64,000 nt of DNA from the NCBI RefSeq assembly GCF_043641665.1, contig NC_092200.1, positions 14,221,694 to 14,285,693 of the forward strand, read 5' to 3'. Source of the DNA: Enoplosus armatus. Its lineage: Eukaryota > Chordata > Actinopteri > Centrarchiformes > Enoplosidae. The notes under the pieces are model-generated. The model worked only from the letters and a program-made list of their open reading frames with translations. It had not been told where the DNA came from and did not search any database. Position 1 is the first letter of the stretch. Each line of letters opens with the position of its first letter. The position numbers were made by a program, and so were the translations under genes. Shown in pieces: positions 25,390 through 40,412 of this stretch.

Positions 25390-28300
25390 GGTATTTGTTT
25401 GAAAACTTTGCAATATCGGAGTTCGGAGTCAACATCTTTGGTTGCTAATTCCCATCTGCTCATTTTTTCCAGTAAAAGGTTTCCCCCCAAAACATGCAGT
25501 GTATCTCGCTCTCAAGATGTAAAATTGCATTGCCCACCTTTATTCATGTGCTATTTTTCAGAAGTGAGCTTTTAAAATTCACAGTTACATTTTCAACTAG
25601 GATCCCCTTTGTAGAGTCAGTATTCAGCCATTTGCCACTGCACAGGGATCAGGCGCCTGGAATGAAATGTTACTCATTAACTTTCCCCATTTGCATGTTA
25701 ACTGAACACCGTCCCAGTAACAGTCGTCTTTTTTTGTCCCAGTTTGTGACACTTTTTAAATCCAATGAGTTTCTGAAGAGCTCATTGTTGCCGCTTGGAG
25801 CCCGACACGAGGCTTGCTCGCTTTAGCCGACGCTGCAGACTCACATTTGTTTCATTGTTGAATAATGGTTTGGCCTTCTCCTCGCTCGCTCTCACACCAA
25901 GCTTCCCTCCCTGTTTAGTGAATTTCGTACTCAGTGTGTATGCTATCCTGAGCAGCAGGCCTCCTTAATGACTGAAGCAGCTTGACAACATTGTGTATAA
26001 GAATAGCGCTCAGGTTTCACAGCACAGCGCTGCAGAATGAAGAATAAAAACGTCTGAGGCAAATATGCTGCCTGACAGTTTAAGCCACTGTTTTTTGTGT
26101 GATATTTCTCTGCACTTCAGACAATGCAATTTATTTTTTTTATTGGTTTAGTTTTATTTTTATTGGTTTGGCTTTGTGTTGCTCAATGCAGCTGTTGGCG
26201 AATCTGTTTACCATTTTCATGAAAAAGAGAGAATACAGAGCGGCTGGGACCATCCAAATCCCTAAAGCCTCTTCATTGGGAAAGCCCAGCCGATCCTCCT
26301 CTTCTCCCTGGTCCAAAGATCTGAGCTGTGATTCCCTCTGGCAGGATTTTATAGGGCCACTGAAAGCTCTATTACACCAAAGCCTTTCCCTGACAAGCCA
26401 AATGACATGATAACAGGTGACATTCTGCACTATAAACTCGTATAGAGGTTTCTCTCTTTCTACTTATGCCCTTTCCCTTACCAAAAAGTGCCTTAAGATC
26501 TTTTATTTGCTGATCTGTTTCTTCCTCTTGCATCTCTGGCTCTCACATAAAGTTGTACCTTGATGACATTTAAATGGTGTTCTAGGTCATGTAGAGCAGG
26601 GGATATTTTTTACCTTAATTTATTCAGGGGAATTCAGCTGAGTATATCGTCTGTTTAAAATGCTCCTCGTGCACAAATACAATACTATAAATTCACAGCA
26701 CTGGCAGCATGGGAACTCACACCTCCAGGGCACTTCAGTGGCAGGTGTTAAAAGAATAGTTCAACATTTTGGGAAATATGCTCATTTAATTTCTTGCCGG
26801 GAGTTAGATCAGAAGATTGATACCACTCTCATGTCTGTACACTAAATATGAAGTTTAGTTACATATTTAGCTTAGAAGAACTATCTAGGAAACAGTTAGC
26901 TTACCTTAGCATAAAGACTGGAAACAGGGGGAAACAGCTAGCCTGGCTCTGTCCAAAGGAAAACAATCTGTCTACTAGCGCCTCTAAGCTACTAATTAAA
27001 ATTTATAATTTTTTTGTGTTTAATTCATACAAAAAACAAAAAAGTGTAAAAATGACTATTTTCACCTTGCCAGGCAACCAGCAGAGACTGTGAATCTGTG
27101 AACTTTAAAGGTGAATTTTGTTACTTAGGAAAGACCTTGGCTAGTTGTTTCCCCTGTCTGTGTACAAATATGGGAAGTGCATCGATCTTCTCATCTGTCT
27201 CTCAGAAAGAAAGTGAATAAGCGTAATTCCCAATATGCCCAACAATTCCTCTAACCATGAATCTGCAATCGTGTTTTTAAATGTTTTGCAAAGTCATTAG
27301 CCTCTCAGCCGGAAACCTTTTACTGTAACGGCTCACCCTTCCCTCTCTCTCTGCATGTTTGTGTCCACAGGCATGGCTCCAGAGGTATGGCTACCTCCCT
27401 TCTGCAGACCCCAGAATGTCAGTGCTGCGTTCTGCTCGAGTCATGCAGTCCGCTATCGCTGCCATGCAGCGCCGCTATGGCCTCAATGTCACAGGGACTC
27501 TGGACGGCAACACCATAGAGTGAGTCACACTTTTAAAAAAACAAATACCTGTTAAAGATGCCACAATATGGGACTTTGAGTTCTGAGCTTTGTTCATGAT
27601 GAGTTTCGTCAAAAAATAAGGAAACATGTCCATCTCAATGCACATGTAGCCTATTTTAGGAGTGTTTATGTTTCATTTAGTAGTGTAAATGTAAATTTCT
27701 TGTATAAGCGTGCATGCCAATAAATAGTATGGATAAATACTTATTATGGCTAATAAAATGTTACTACTTCAGAAGTGTGATTAATTATTGACATACCAGA
27801 ACATCAGCTAAAAGACAGACACGCTCCTCAGTTATTTTTCTGAATAGATTGGTGTTATTTGTGCTTGATTTTCATGATTTGATAGACACTACATGCTGAA
27901 ATTTGAATTTGCTCAGGCGTACATAGATATTTTACAGGAGTGAACAACAGCCAGCCAAAAATAAAGGATAAAATGTTGTTAGCATCATGTATTGTTTTTG
28001 ATTGTTAGGACTCTAGATGAGTCTCTTCTTCTTCATCCCGTTTTGCATTCTGTAGGCAAGCAGAGTCATTTTACCAGACACAAAGTTACCCTGACAGGTA
28101 TTTAGTGGGGCGTTTTAATTTGATCAAAGGGGCCTTTTACAGAGAGTACACCACCGTTGTCAGATCAAAGGCTGCAAAATGTCAAAGAGTTAATACTCAG
28201 CGGAAGAGAAGGGACAGTGTTGGGTTGCTCCTCGTGCGATCAGTCGAACCTGAACGCAGCAGCCACGAGTAGACAAGGATGACATGTACGTTTTTGTGAC

Positions 28301-31300
28301 TGTACGACTGTACAATGACAAGAAGAGTCTTTCTGATGTTGCCTGAGGTGCACACACATGGATGTAGTGGAGGGTAAACCTGCCTGTGGCTTACATAGAG
28401 GTATATTCAAGTGATACTTTGCATTGAGAATCAAAGTGATTTTAGTTATGTGAGAAATAAAACACAATAGGTACTTGCAGTAATATGTAGTTGAGATTTC
28501 ACCTGCTTTTAACCCTGGGGCTTTAACCAGACATCCTTTTACCTGCAAATCATTAAAAACAGCAGTGTTCACTGACATTTGTCCCCACCAACACTGAAAT
28601 ACCATCCATGCTGCAAATAGCAATGACCTCAAATTGGCCACTGAACTACAACATGGCAATGAGGTGGCCAGCGGTGTGAATGCAGACTAACAGCTGTCCG
28701 ACCACTGGGCTGAAAACAGAGTGAGACGTGATAAGCTAACAGTATGCCTCTGCTTCTCCCCCTCTCCTCCTCTTCTTCTCTTTGTTGATGTAGCGATAAC
28801 ACGATAAGGTGAGGCGTCTTTTGTGTGTAATACGTGAATGGATATGTTTGCATGTTCTGTGTTTAGATTTTGAAATAACTTTTAAGTGCATTGTCATGTA
28901 TGTGGTTTGTATGTATCTCAACATGTGTGCCAACCTGTTAGAATTGCTTATACATACACTATGACATCACTCATCAGTAAAGTCTACCCCTGTTCATGAA
29001 TGTAAAGAGCTACACTGGATCAGAATTGGTTCCTAGTCATCATGTCGGCATTGTACATCACTTTATAAAAGATATGATACTCACAGCAGAATGATCAATG
29101 TACCTTCAGTGTTGACTCTCTCTCGTTGGTCCTGTAGGTGGATGAAGAGGCCCAGATGTGGGGTTCCTGACCAGGTAGGAGGTGCATCCAAATTCAGTGT
29201 CAGGAAACGGCGGTACGCCCTTACAGGACAGAAGTGGCAACACAAACATATCACATACAGGTGGGTGGTTTTAAATTCAGCCTATCAACTTAATTTAGAG
29301 GCGGTGTTGTCACAATGTTTTATAATAGTCCGATCCCCGTGACCAGGGCTGCAGCAACCGAGCCACACACACTGACTCTCTCCATCAAGAGGGCTTTTGT
29401 CAAGTTGTGAAGACATACGGTCAACAAGATTAACCCAGTGTGCGCCTACAGCCACAAAGAAATAACTGATATCTGCACACATGCACACACACAGAGGCAT
29501 GTGCACACAAACAGGGCTCCAGGACTTAACCAGTGTCATTGACCTTTTCATTGAGATACACATTCCTTTCAGAGAGACAGAAAAAGATACAGCCTATTCT
29601 TATCCTCCGTATCTGCCTTTTATAAAACCCACAGCACAGGCTGTTCTTCAAACCCCGGTCTGTAGAAGAAACAGCTTTATCCTCAATAGAACATGTAGCA
29701 CAAATGGGAAAAGAGTGTACATGTAAGAGCCATACATGCACCAGAGATCCCATCACCAATTTTATAATTCACAAGCACAGTTTCTGATGTTGTAATAATG
29801 TATAGGACAACATGCTGGGGTTATGTAATGTTTCTCTGTTGATTTAGTGAGGTCAGTAGCTCAGATTCTGTAATATTTTGTACATACTATACTGTTGCTA
29901 GCCCCCAGCTCCATGTTTCATGGGATAATCCTTAAGAACTGGGCTTGTTTTTTATTTTTGCTCTGGCCTGAGGATAAATGTATAAGCAGTGTTACATGCT
30001 GAATGTAATTTAGAGGATCAGTAACCTACAGCTGGAGTAGGACTGTATATCACTGATCGCAGAACTGTCCGCATTCATGTCTGTGCATTTTTTCTTTTCT
30101 TTTTTTTAAATTACACTGGGTTTGGAGTTATCTTTTGTGAGTGCTTGGTTCACCTCAGATTTGAAAAGAAGAAAATGAGGCAGGCTTAATGAAGAGTGGA
30201 GGAGTAGATGGGTGGAATTGAGGGGGTTGGGAGTGAGGAGTGGAGGGAGGGTGTTGGAGGAGAAGCAGCTGCAGATAGAAAGGAATGAGCTGAGAGAAGA
30301 GGAGGAAACCCCAGTGGAAAGCAGAGGGTGCTCTCTGACAGATTAGGGTTATGTAATAGGATGGAAGCATTTTGAGAGCGTGTGTGTGCTCGTGTGTGCA
30401 TATATGTGTGTGTGTATTGTACATAGATGTGTGCCTAGCCTCCAGTCAGTAGTCAGATGTGCCTGCAGCTGCTCCTTTTAAGTTAAATTGGTGCAATGGA
30501 CGTAGTTAGAGGATGTAGCTCATTGTATATCTTATAAAGACATCTCCTTTAAGGTTCCATGTGTCACATTTCTATATCGAAAAAACATTATTAATCATTT
30601 TGAGATAGTGTATCAAAATGTTATAGACTGTGTTATGGTACAAAAACACACAACAGGAACCCTTTAGTTTCACAGTTAATACACAATTATATGCTAGTCC
30701 CTCTATTCTACGTATAACACGAACGTTTTACCCTGTCAGAATGTGTATCAGCTATCGGTTATCATTTCTCCTCTTGGGTTCTTTTAAACAAATGCATGCA
30801 TGTTAAATCAAAGACCAGAAACAATATCTTTACTGTTAAATTAACATAAAATACAGATTTAAAATAAAAGGATAACTCAGGTTTATTAGGGTTGGGCCTC
30901 GTTCATCGCCGATGGCTCACAGTCATCGACTACTGAGCTCTCTACCGTCGTAACATTGTGATCTAAAAGCCGAAATCACAATATCAAACCTGTACTGGTT
31001 TAACCAACAACCCTCAAGTTTTATATCAGCCCAACATGTGTCCTTTAAGCTGAAGTTAGAGGGAACTACTGTATGTAGTGTGTATTTATATATATATATA
31101 TGTATATAAAAGTATAAAACAAGTATGCAAAGTTGTGGGCTTGAATCCAAGTCTAGGCCTTTGACTGAAGTCTTTCTCCCAGTCCAAAAATAATCTTTAA
31201 AAAAACAGCGCTGGCATTTGGAAAGTATAACAAATGAATGGCCGCCCCAGGTGTGTGCTAGTTTCCATGTAGCCACATACAGTACTTGCTGTGGGGAGGC

Positions 31301-32960
31301 ACTAATTAGCTTTGGCATCCCTACGGTCCTCCCTGCATGCAGGTACTATTATAGCACAAGAGTTGCATCCGGAATCATTATCACCTCACAACATGGAGTT
31401 TAATATTTAATGTGGCTTCAGAGCAGGTTGGGATTCTTTTATTTGTCTTTTTGCAGCTTCTCCCTGCATGAGTTTCTCTCTTTATCCGTCTTGCCCTTAA
31501 AATAGGACACACATGCTGCGAGATGGGTAATAGAATCAAATGAAACCATATTTTCATTCCTCAAGAGGCCACAGTTGTGGTAAGGCCTTTCATTGGGACC
31601 TCAGACAGAGCAGGACAAGGACATGTATTCATGGAGAACCCTGGAGGTGCCACAAATTGTTTTCTCACTTTTAGTCTCAGTGAAAACATTTGTACGTTTT
31701 GCAGACTCTCTCTGGGTCAGCTGATATTGATTTGAAAGGGGGACTGTTTCCTTGTGTTTCTCACGCTTGCGTATCTCTGTCTGCTCTACATAAGCACTTC
31801 AAAAGACAAGGCCGCTTTGTGTTGCCTCCATAAGTGGCCTCAATCAGACAGAGACTGTTTGCTTACTCAACAGCAAACCATCGCACACCACTTCAACTGA
31901 TGTTTGAGATTGTTTCTCTAATTCAAGAGTACTGGCAAATCTTGAGATGCAAGCATTTATTACTCCCATTTATTGTAGGACAATTGAAGACACGCGATTC
32001 TCAAGCTGCTGTTCATCACAATTTATATGACTTACAACAAATCTGATCACAGTCTACAACAAGACATCAAAACAAGGTTGTTGTTGCTTTCAGCGTGTGG
32101 CACTGTTGATTATGACAAAGTTCCAACTGTCCAATTCTTTGGTCTGTAAAACATTTTCAGTACAAGCACTCAAATGCAATCGGTAAGTTCATACAGGGAT
32201 AATGTATGCTCATCTGCCATCAATATATGTTGCACAAACCCACTGAGAGCTGTGCCGACTGTGAGGTTCCCCTCAGCGCTATGAGCAGTTCAGCGTCTCT
32301 CAGCTTATCGTTTTGGTTTTACGGCTCACAACGTTACTGTTTTGGTTCACTCTCACCGCTCTCATCAGCTGTTTTCATCAAAAAGCCCTTTAAACCTGCA
32401 GTACACTACCTGCAGACAGACAAAGTTGGCCGTTAGCTGTTTAGCAGTTTAAGAGCCAGATATTTGTCTCAAGAGTTGTCAGAGACCAAGAACGGTTAAT
32501 TAATGTTGCTCTGTGTCTGCTCAATATGTACATAAGCCACTGTTTGCTAACATGTTAGTCATATCAACAATATGAGGTGTTAATATGTCAAAGTTGTCTT
32601 GACAGCATTGCCCCCAAATCGTCCAAAAAATGAATTATGCAAGTTCAACTTTAGGCTTGTAAAAACTCTTTGTAACAACAGACAAATCTGCAGATAAATA
32701 TTTGGGTCACATAAATCATGCCGAGAACATCAGGTGGTCATCACCTGACCCAAACAAACACCAGTTCAATTGATCCCTCCAGGTTCTGTTTGATCTTTGC
32801 AGATATACCCGCCATACTGCTGTTGACTCTCAAAACCACTTAATATTATCACCATCAAAAGAGCTGCTTCCTTTTTCAGCAAATACATTTCTGATGGTTT
32901 GTTTTTGTAGATGCGTCTTTTAAAATGACATATATTCCACTTCTTTACGATACCTGTGTG

Positions 32961-33024
<64 letters not shown>

Positions 33025-36000
33025 CTGCAGGACTCAGGTCTGTCAAAAGTGAAAGTCATTAGTTGAAAGTTTTGCCAAAACTTGTGAGAGCGTAATTAAA
33101 GCAAAGACATCTTTGCTAAAGTGGAAGTCAGCTGTCAGCGAGTCAGTCTTCAGAGAGCAGATAGAGGTCTAGAAGCAGATTGTGGTTTGGTATGAGCAAT
33201 TACAACATTTTAAATGAACATTGCAGGTTATTCAGTGGCACTGTATTTATATTTCATAACCAGTCTTTATGCTTCCCTTTTCACTGAGTTTGAGTCAATA
33301 ATTAATCTGAGCTTACATGCAATATTAATATGCAGTATATAAATATGCCTTGCAGCAGTCTACCCAGGCAGATAAGGATGAGCAATAGTCAAAGACAAAA
33401 GACGTTCTGATAATATTTATTTCTATTATCGAAAATGACAGCCTGACAGCCGAACAGAGGCGCTGTGAAGAGCTAAAATGAAAAGGCAACAAAGCAGAGG
33501 AGGTGACAGAGAGTACACCGAGGAAACAGTGCGGATGGGAGGAGAAAAAAAGGGGATTCCTGAAACAACTCTAAACACCTGAGCAAGAAGACTTGTGAAA
33601 GAGAGAAAAAACAGAAATTGGCACGGTGCTTTATTTACACACTGCACTTATCAAGTGAACATCAGCCAACCAACTTTCCACCCAACTCAGACACTGCGCT
33701 CCCAGAGTAAGAAGACATAGAGCGTTGTGTGTTTACAAACGTCTACGTTGAAAACTATACCTATCTGTCTCACCCAAGAGAGAGAGAAGCCATTTTTTAT
33801 AGAGCGTGACGCTGAGATATTTTTGGAGCGAGTGATGTGGAGAGAGGTTTTCCTGATTGCCCAAACCAGACTGGGGCTCTCAGCAGGCAGTGGGCTGTTG
33901 ATAATCCTTAATTAGAAAATAAATTCCAGTGGCAGGAAATTGTCCCATTCTTTCCACACCTGCAGCAACTCTGAGCCGGCAGGGGAGGACTCAGCTGTTT
34001 TCTGTCATAAATCGCTCCATTTAGCTCTCTGTTGGCGAACAGGATGAGCGTGAAATGGCAGCATGCAGGGAAAACGGTGATAGCGACGCATTTAAAAAAA
34101 AAAAAAATGGCATAGTGTGATCATGTAGATTGACGTGGCGGTAGCATCCTCCTCTGTCAGCCTTTGTGTTGGTTACTGACTGTATTGTTTTCTATCATCG
34201 TGCTTCAGATGAGTTAGAGGCTATTTACTTTGCCTGATTAGATTCTGATCTTTAATTTTTCTTCTGAGTGGACATCCAGCAGAAGAAGCTACTTTTAGGT
34301 ATGTTTGTTTTTTGAGAAGCCGAGAGTCTTATCAAACCAATTTACAATAGATTTGCTCATCCTGAAATGAGAAATCTCGATTTGAGGCTTACTGGGGCAT
34401 GATGATAAGAGAAAATTATCTGCTTGTGTCTTAACTTCCCCTTCCTGTATCTCATGTCTCGGCAGCATAAAGAACGTGACGCCCAAAGTGGGTGCCGAGG
34501 AGACCCACGATGCCATTCGGCGCGCCTTCGACGTGTGGCAAAATGTGACGCCGCTGCGCTTCGAGGCTGTGCCCTACAGCGAGCTGGAGAGGACCAAGAA
34601 AGATGTGGACATCACCATCATCTTCGCCTCAGGTTTCCACGGCGACAGCTCGCCCTTTGACGGCGAGGGCGGCTTCCTGGCCCACGCCTACTTTCCAGGG
34701 CCGGGAATTGGAGGCGACACACACTTTGACTCAGATGAACCGTGGACGCTGGGCAACCCCAACCACGACGGTAAGTGTTGATTAGTATGCTTGGGAAATG
34801 TGGGTGCGTTGCACATATGTTGCAGTGAGAGGAGTAAGACTTGTGAGTGTCGTGGCAGACTCAAGTTGATGGCGCCAACCAGCTTGCAGGCTTCACTTCA
34901 TTGATAAAATATTATTGGTCATTACAGCTTGTCTCAATGGTAATGTCATTACATCACTCGCTGGAGAACTGCACGACTATATCTTACAACACAATTTATT
35001 GCTTTTCCAGTAATTAGCCTCAAGGAAAACAAATAGCTGTGATACAGTACAACCTCTCACAATGTTTTATAAGTCAAGTCAAGTCAGTTCTATTTATATA
35101 GCCCAAGATCACAAATTGAAAATCTGCCTGAAAGGGCTTTACAACCTGTACAGGATACAACACCCACACCAATATCCCTTCACCCTTTCAATATTATTGT
35201 TTGACAAGATCGACTTTTAGCTTGTTTCATCCACATCTCATGGTCTTTAATCAGCAAATGGCACAGGTGTCTTCGTGTGTCATCATGTCATCATGTCACC
35301 TCTCGTCTTTGAGAAAAGTAATAATGTTATGCATAGTGATACTTAGTATCCAGCTCCCACTGGTCATGGAGTTTCTGAAGAAGTCAATGTATATGAATTT
35401 TTTTTTTTTTTACCAATTCTTTACTACAATTATTGGAATGTAGCATAATGGATTTCATAGCTTGTTCCATGCATTTGTTGCTTTAAATAGTTTTCTCAGG
35501 CCGACTGCATGTGAAACTAGACTGTTTATCCACTTAGATGAGTGGCTAAAGTACTAAAGTCATGAGAATATGTCAGGTTTTACAACAGTAAAACTACGGC
35601 AAACATGGGAATAGATAGAAGATATTTTATCATGACACATGTTTTCCACATTTACATCTGCTCTCTCTGAACCAGAGATTTTGATGCACTGCCAGCAGGT
35701 CTGATGTATTGCTGTGTAATGCCTGCTGGATATTGGTTTAGATTTCTGGTGTGATTCAAGTCGGATCTGTTGAGGCCTGCCTAGTCCTCTCTCTTTGAAA
35801 ACAAGCCTGCTAGCAGATATCTCTCTCTGTGAACTATAGCAATTGCATCACCTCTCGCTCCGCTGCGACCCCCGAGCTCGTGCCCTTGCTGAGTACTTGC
35901 CCTCCGTGCTCTGCAGCTTGTCAGGCTGTATGTAAGCCTTTAGCGAGGTCTCTATGTCGTGCTATTGTGCGGGTTGCATGTTGAGTGGTTGTGTTGCTGT

Positions 36001-39000
36001 TTAGCGTTGTGATGGCCCAACAGATCTCTACTCTCTATAAGTTCCCAGGTCGACCTCTGACCCCAGTGCAGCCTTCAGTGTGATGGTGGAAGGACCTCCA
36101 TCTACTCCAAGAGATGAAAGAAAATACTGTGAAAGAAACATAATATAAGGAAAGTTAAATAGAGCAAAGAAAATCCAATCATGTAGTGAAAGTTAAATGG
36201 ATTCTTGGTGACTATACATGACCAGACGCTTGTCGCAGCAGGACAACATGTTTCAAAGTGGTCTCTCGAATTCTAAAAGATGGAGGTTTTTCTTCTTTGG
36301 ATTCCCTCATCAAATCTAAGGGGCAAGTGTGCCTCGTGGTCCCCTGAGACAACTCATGAGGAGTCATGAGTGTTTCTGAGTCACGAGTCAAAACAATGAC
36401 AGAGATGACTGAGCGAGAGTCAAGGAGACGATCTTAAGAAGCGAGGACACAAATAAAAAAAGACGGGTTACTAGAAGGAAGGCAGCCGAGATAACAGAGA
36501 GAGGAAGAGGAAGATAAGAGAGAATGGCGGAGTATCTCTAGACAAATATTGGAGGTTCAAGAGCTCACAAGAGAGACAGACGTGGAGGGGAAGACTGAGA
36601 AAGCAGCGTAGCGAGAAGTAAAGAAAACATTTGAAGAGGATAGGGGAGAGAGGAGAGCAGAGGAGATGAGTGGGAGCTGTTGAGCACTACGCCTCGGAAA
36701 TAGAAGTGAGGAACTTGCTGTCGAAGACTGAATTTCAAGTAGGAGGCTTTTGTAGGCTTAGATAATATGTTGTGAACGGCTATATTTAAGGCTTTTGAGG
36801 ATGCGTACTTTGACCGAACTGACAAGAATCCCTCCTGCAGGTTGAATAACACATTGGTAGTGATAACAAGAACCTCAAGTAAACTATTGGCACCTCTGCT
36901 TTCAATGATCGCATGATCCACTCACAAAAACTCCGATTAAACATACTTAAACACACATATGTGCACAAGTGCAGGTGAAGATCCACTGAGCACACACACA
37001 CACACACACACAGTGTTGTCATCCCTGCGGTCGCGCCTTGGAGGACGGAGAAGCAGCTGTCATTGAAGGCTATGATTCACTCCCTTCAACACTCACAGAC
37101 GCACACTGTCTCTCTACCCCTCAATGTAATATTAATACGGCCCTGCCGCGGCCCACACTTCTGTGAAAGCATCCCATAATGCATGCAGTTCTATTACGCA
37201 CTCTCCCAGCTGGCTTCCTTGCCAAATATGAACATGCACTGGCTGAATCCCGACTGCTTGCCGCGGCGGGGGGGCTGCTCTTATTCCTGCATGATGACTA
37301 GTGTTACACTGAGATGAATTTCTGAGGGCTCATGCAGCTTGAAGCTGCCCACAGCCAGTATTTTGTTCTGCGATATTGGATATCGTCAAATTTCACAATT
37401 CCTATGCCAAGAGATACTACAAATATCAGGTACTCTGTATTCCAGCCAGATAGTTTTTTTTTTGTCTTGGCTCAATAGCAAAGCCTCTGAGGCAGTGTGT
37501 AGATTTTGGCAGGCTTAAAACTAAAAACCTGCAAAATAATAGTGCTGCAAGTATTACTAATGTTACTACTGATAATTAAACATAAGGCAGTGTCAGTGTG
37601 TGCCGTTGTCATGACACAATCTCTTATGATATGATATTGCAGTATTTCGGAGTCAGCGATGCTTTGTTTTCTTTTAGTGAACACATTCAAACTCTGAAAT
37701 GCCTTTTGCCACTTTGTAGCTCTTTGGCGTTGAGAAAAGGTGTGCTTATGTGTGTGTATGCATTTTGGTACACACTGTTTGACCTTTGTAAAAATGAAAG
37801 CCTGACTGATATTGGATTTTTGAGGCCAATATTGATATCAATACTAGGGTGTAATTAAAATCTAATAACAATATATTGAACCAGAATTCATTATTTTTAC
37901 ATAAACACATAAACAACCACATAACAAACCAAAAATTGGTGGTAGAGACATGTCTGAGTAAAGATACTTTACAATTGAACAATAAACTGTCCTCAGAAAT
38001 GAATGAAACAATAAATACAACCGTAAATATTGAGCATTAAACAACATTAATCATTAAAAGTAATACTTTTTAAAAAAAACAAAACTATAATAAACTTTAA
38101 CTAAGAAAAAAGTCAAATATACATAAAATGGTTTTGCATGTTTGGTCCAACAGGTATAATTATGTGTATAAGTTCTGAGGAAAATATAAGATCATAATGT
38201 ATTTCAATTATTTAATACAATACTATAATCATTTACAAAATTACGTGTTATGATACTTTAGTTTTTTGCCAACAGATTCTCAGACCTGCTGTATGTTTAA
38301 TCAATTCAACCGCAGCATATCGATTAGAGGGGGATGTCACTGACTATCAGATCTTTGATACAATGCTATATCAGCTTAACATAAAGATTACCTGTAACAG
38401 TGAGTAGATTAGAAAGATTTGGTGTTCATTCAGACCGAACACAGCCCGGGGCTGTTCGGTCCTGTTTGAGTAACAGATCTTGAAGGCCTATTGGACGCCA
38501 AAACACTGCATGGAGGTTCGTAATACTATCGGACAAAATTTTACAACTCTGGAAATCAATTGCAATCAATAAAAACAAGCATGTAGACTTTCAGTTTAAT
38601 TGTCTCAAAACCTCTGCCAACAGAGGTAGTTAACGCCATATATTCCCAATGCAACTCGTTTCAAGTAATCCATCTGTCATCCATCTCCTCTCTCCTCCTG
38701 CATCCATGCTTCACAGGGCTTTTCTTTTCTCTCTTTGTCATCTCTCATCTTTCTTTTACACACATACACGCACTGTTGTTGAGAAAGGATCAGTCGTCCC
38801 GGCAACCGTTGCCAGCATCACGCCATAGATGTAGTTGTTTTGCATGACGACGTCACTGATGCACACTGGAGGATTAATCCCTGTCCACGTGGAGATAAAC
38901 ACTTGCATACACGTGTTTAAGTACTCACACACACACACACACACACACACACAATGCAATTGCACTGTTTTGTCTGCACCTTCGCTCACACTGCAACTCA

Positions 39001-40375
39001 GGCATTTGAGGATAGGGGATTACTCAAAAGTTGCATTCCGTGGCATAGGCATTTTTAGCACACACAGCAGAATGAGGTTCTTATTAAGATTAGCTAATGG
39101 CATTTTAAGAGAGACTTGGATATACATTACACATCCACAGCTTTCTATATGTGTGTGTGATTTGGTGCTTTTGCCACGCAGGAGATAAAGTGGTGTTATG
39201 TCTGCAAATCAAACTCGCCGAAAAAGCTGCACTAGCGTGGCGAGAAAGTGCTACTGATCCGAGGATACTGGAAACAAGTACATTTTCTCATGGTGTTGCA
39301 TATCAGTGCTTGTTGCATTCATCTGCAATTTGAATATATCCTCTTGGACAGAGTGAAAGTAATTTAGCTTAATTGATAATGAAAATAATTGTTAGTTGCA
39401 CTCCTGTGGCAGACAATCTGTTTATGGAGTTTATTGGACTCCACTTCCATCCACTCATTATCTCAGCTGGTTATCTTACAACAACATCATCATGGGGTTT
39501 GAGAGACATTTTAAATAAATATGTACAGTATGAGGTGCCACAGGAATGTTGCTGCAACCAGACATGTTTACAGAAGATCCGTTCGACATATGGAGCACGC
39601 AAGTAGGTAGGGATACAAATTAAAGGGAGAGGAGTATAAACGGAGAGAAACATAACAAATTCAAATGCTTCCATACAGAGGGATCATCAAAACACCAAAC
39701 GAGGGAATATCCTTAGGAAGAACAGTGTTCGCCCCTCCAGTAGAGTTCCACAGGCTGGTAGCCTGAGACCTACATGCAGCGTAGACTGCTGATGTTTCAG
39801 CAACAGCGTGCCTTCTTCAGACCTTAAAGCGAAAGAATGATAGCATCATATGTATCACTTCCTGGATGCATGAAATCATCTGTATAGAGTAAACAAATTC
39901 ACTGAATGACAAAAACATTCTTTTAATCCTTCAACTCTGCATTTGTATGTACACAATAGACCTTCCTTGAATTAGTCACCCGTTTGTACACTCACACCTA
40001 CATTTATTGCATTTTACAGGTGTAAGTAGTGCCAGTACACAGTATATTCTAGATGCTGACCAAATCACTGCAGCAGCAGTGTTATCTCTGCATCAAAAGA
40101 TTAGGAAACTCTAGGGAAGTGAATCTCACATTCATCCTCAGTCAGGCCTGTGTTTATTGCCTCTGTTTCACACTAAACACTCTCCTCTGTGCTGTGTGTG
40201 GTTGACAGTGGACTCCATGATCACACCACACAGCACCAGAACCTTTTATGTGCAGCATATCATGCCTGGGAAGAGTTCAGAGCACCAGGGAGTGTTTGAC
40301 ACAGAGGTTTTAGACTGACAGATTTACCCATTTTCATTTTCCACCCTCCCTACCTCCTTTCTCTTGTTTGCTACA

Positions 40376-40412
<37 letters not shown>

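Larger units (their letters stand above)
11286..27370 (+). other. mmp16: mmp16 intron 1 (16.1 kb)
   Basis: Bounded by donor gtaaga and acceptor ccacag. Holds foldback copies at 15633-15811, 20957-21160, 25225-25312 and 26757-27243, microsatellites at 16256, 16980, 17141, 18052, 22370 and 25357, and purine-rich stretches near 21750-21860 and 23100-23260. Short open frames are numerous but none resembles a known protein. Confidence 0.9.

Noticed and set aside
28225..28275. Possible minus-strand tRNA B box (ggttcgactga)
   Set aside because: No acceptor stem, no matching A box at the right distance and an imperfect B box.
39741..39832. Block containing gctgatgtttcagcaacagc and gccttcttcag, similar to a retroelement 5' or SINE-like motif seen in fish
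   Set aside because: Too short and too uncertain to assign as a repeat.
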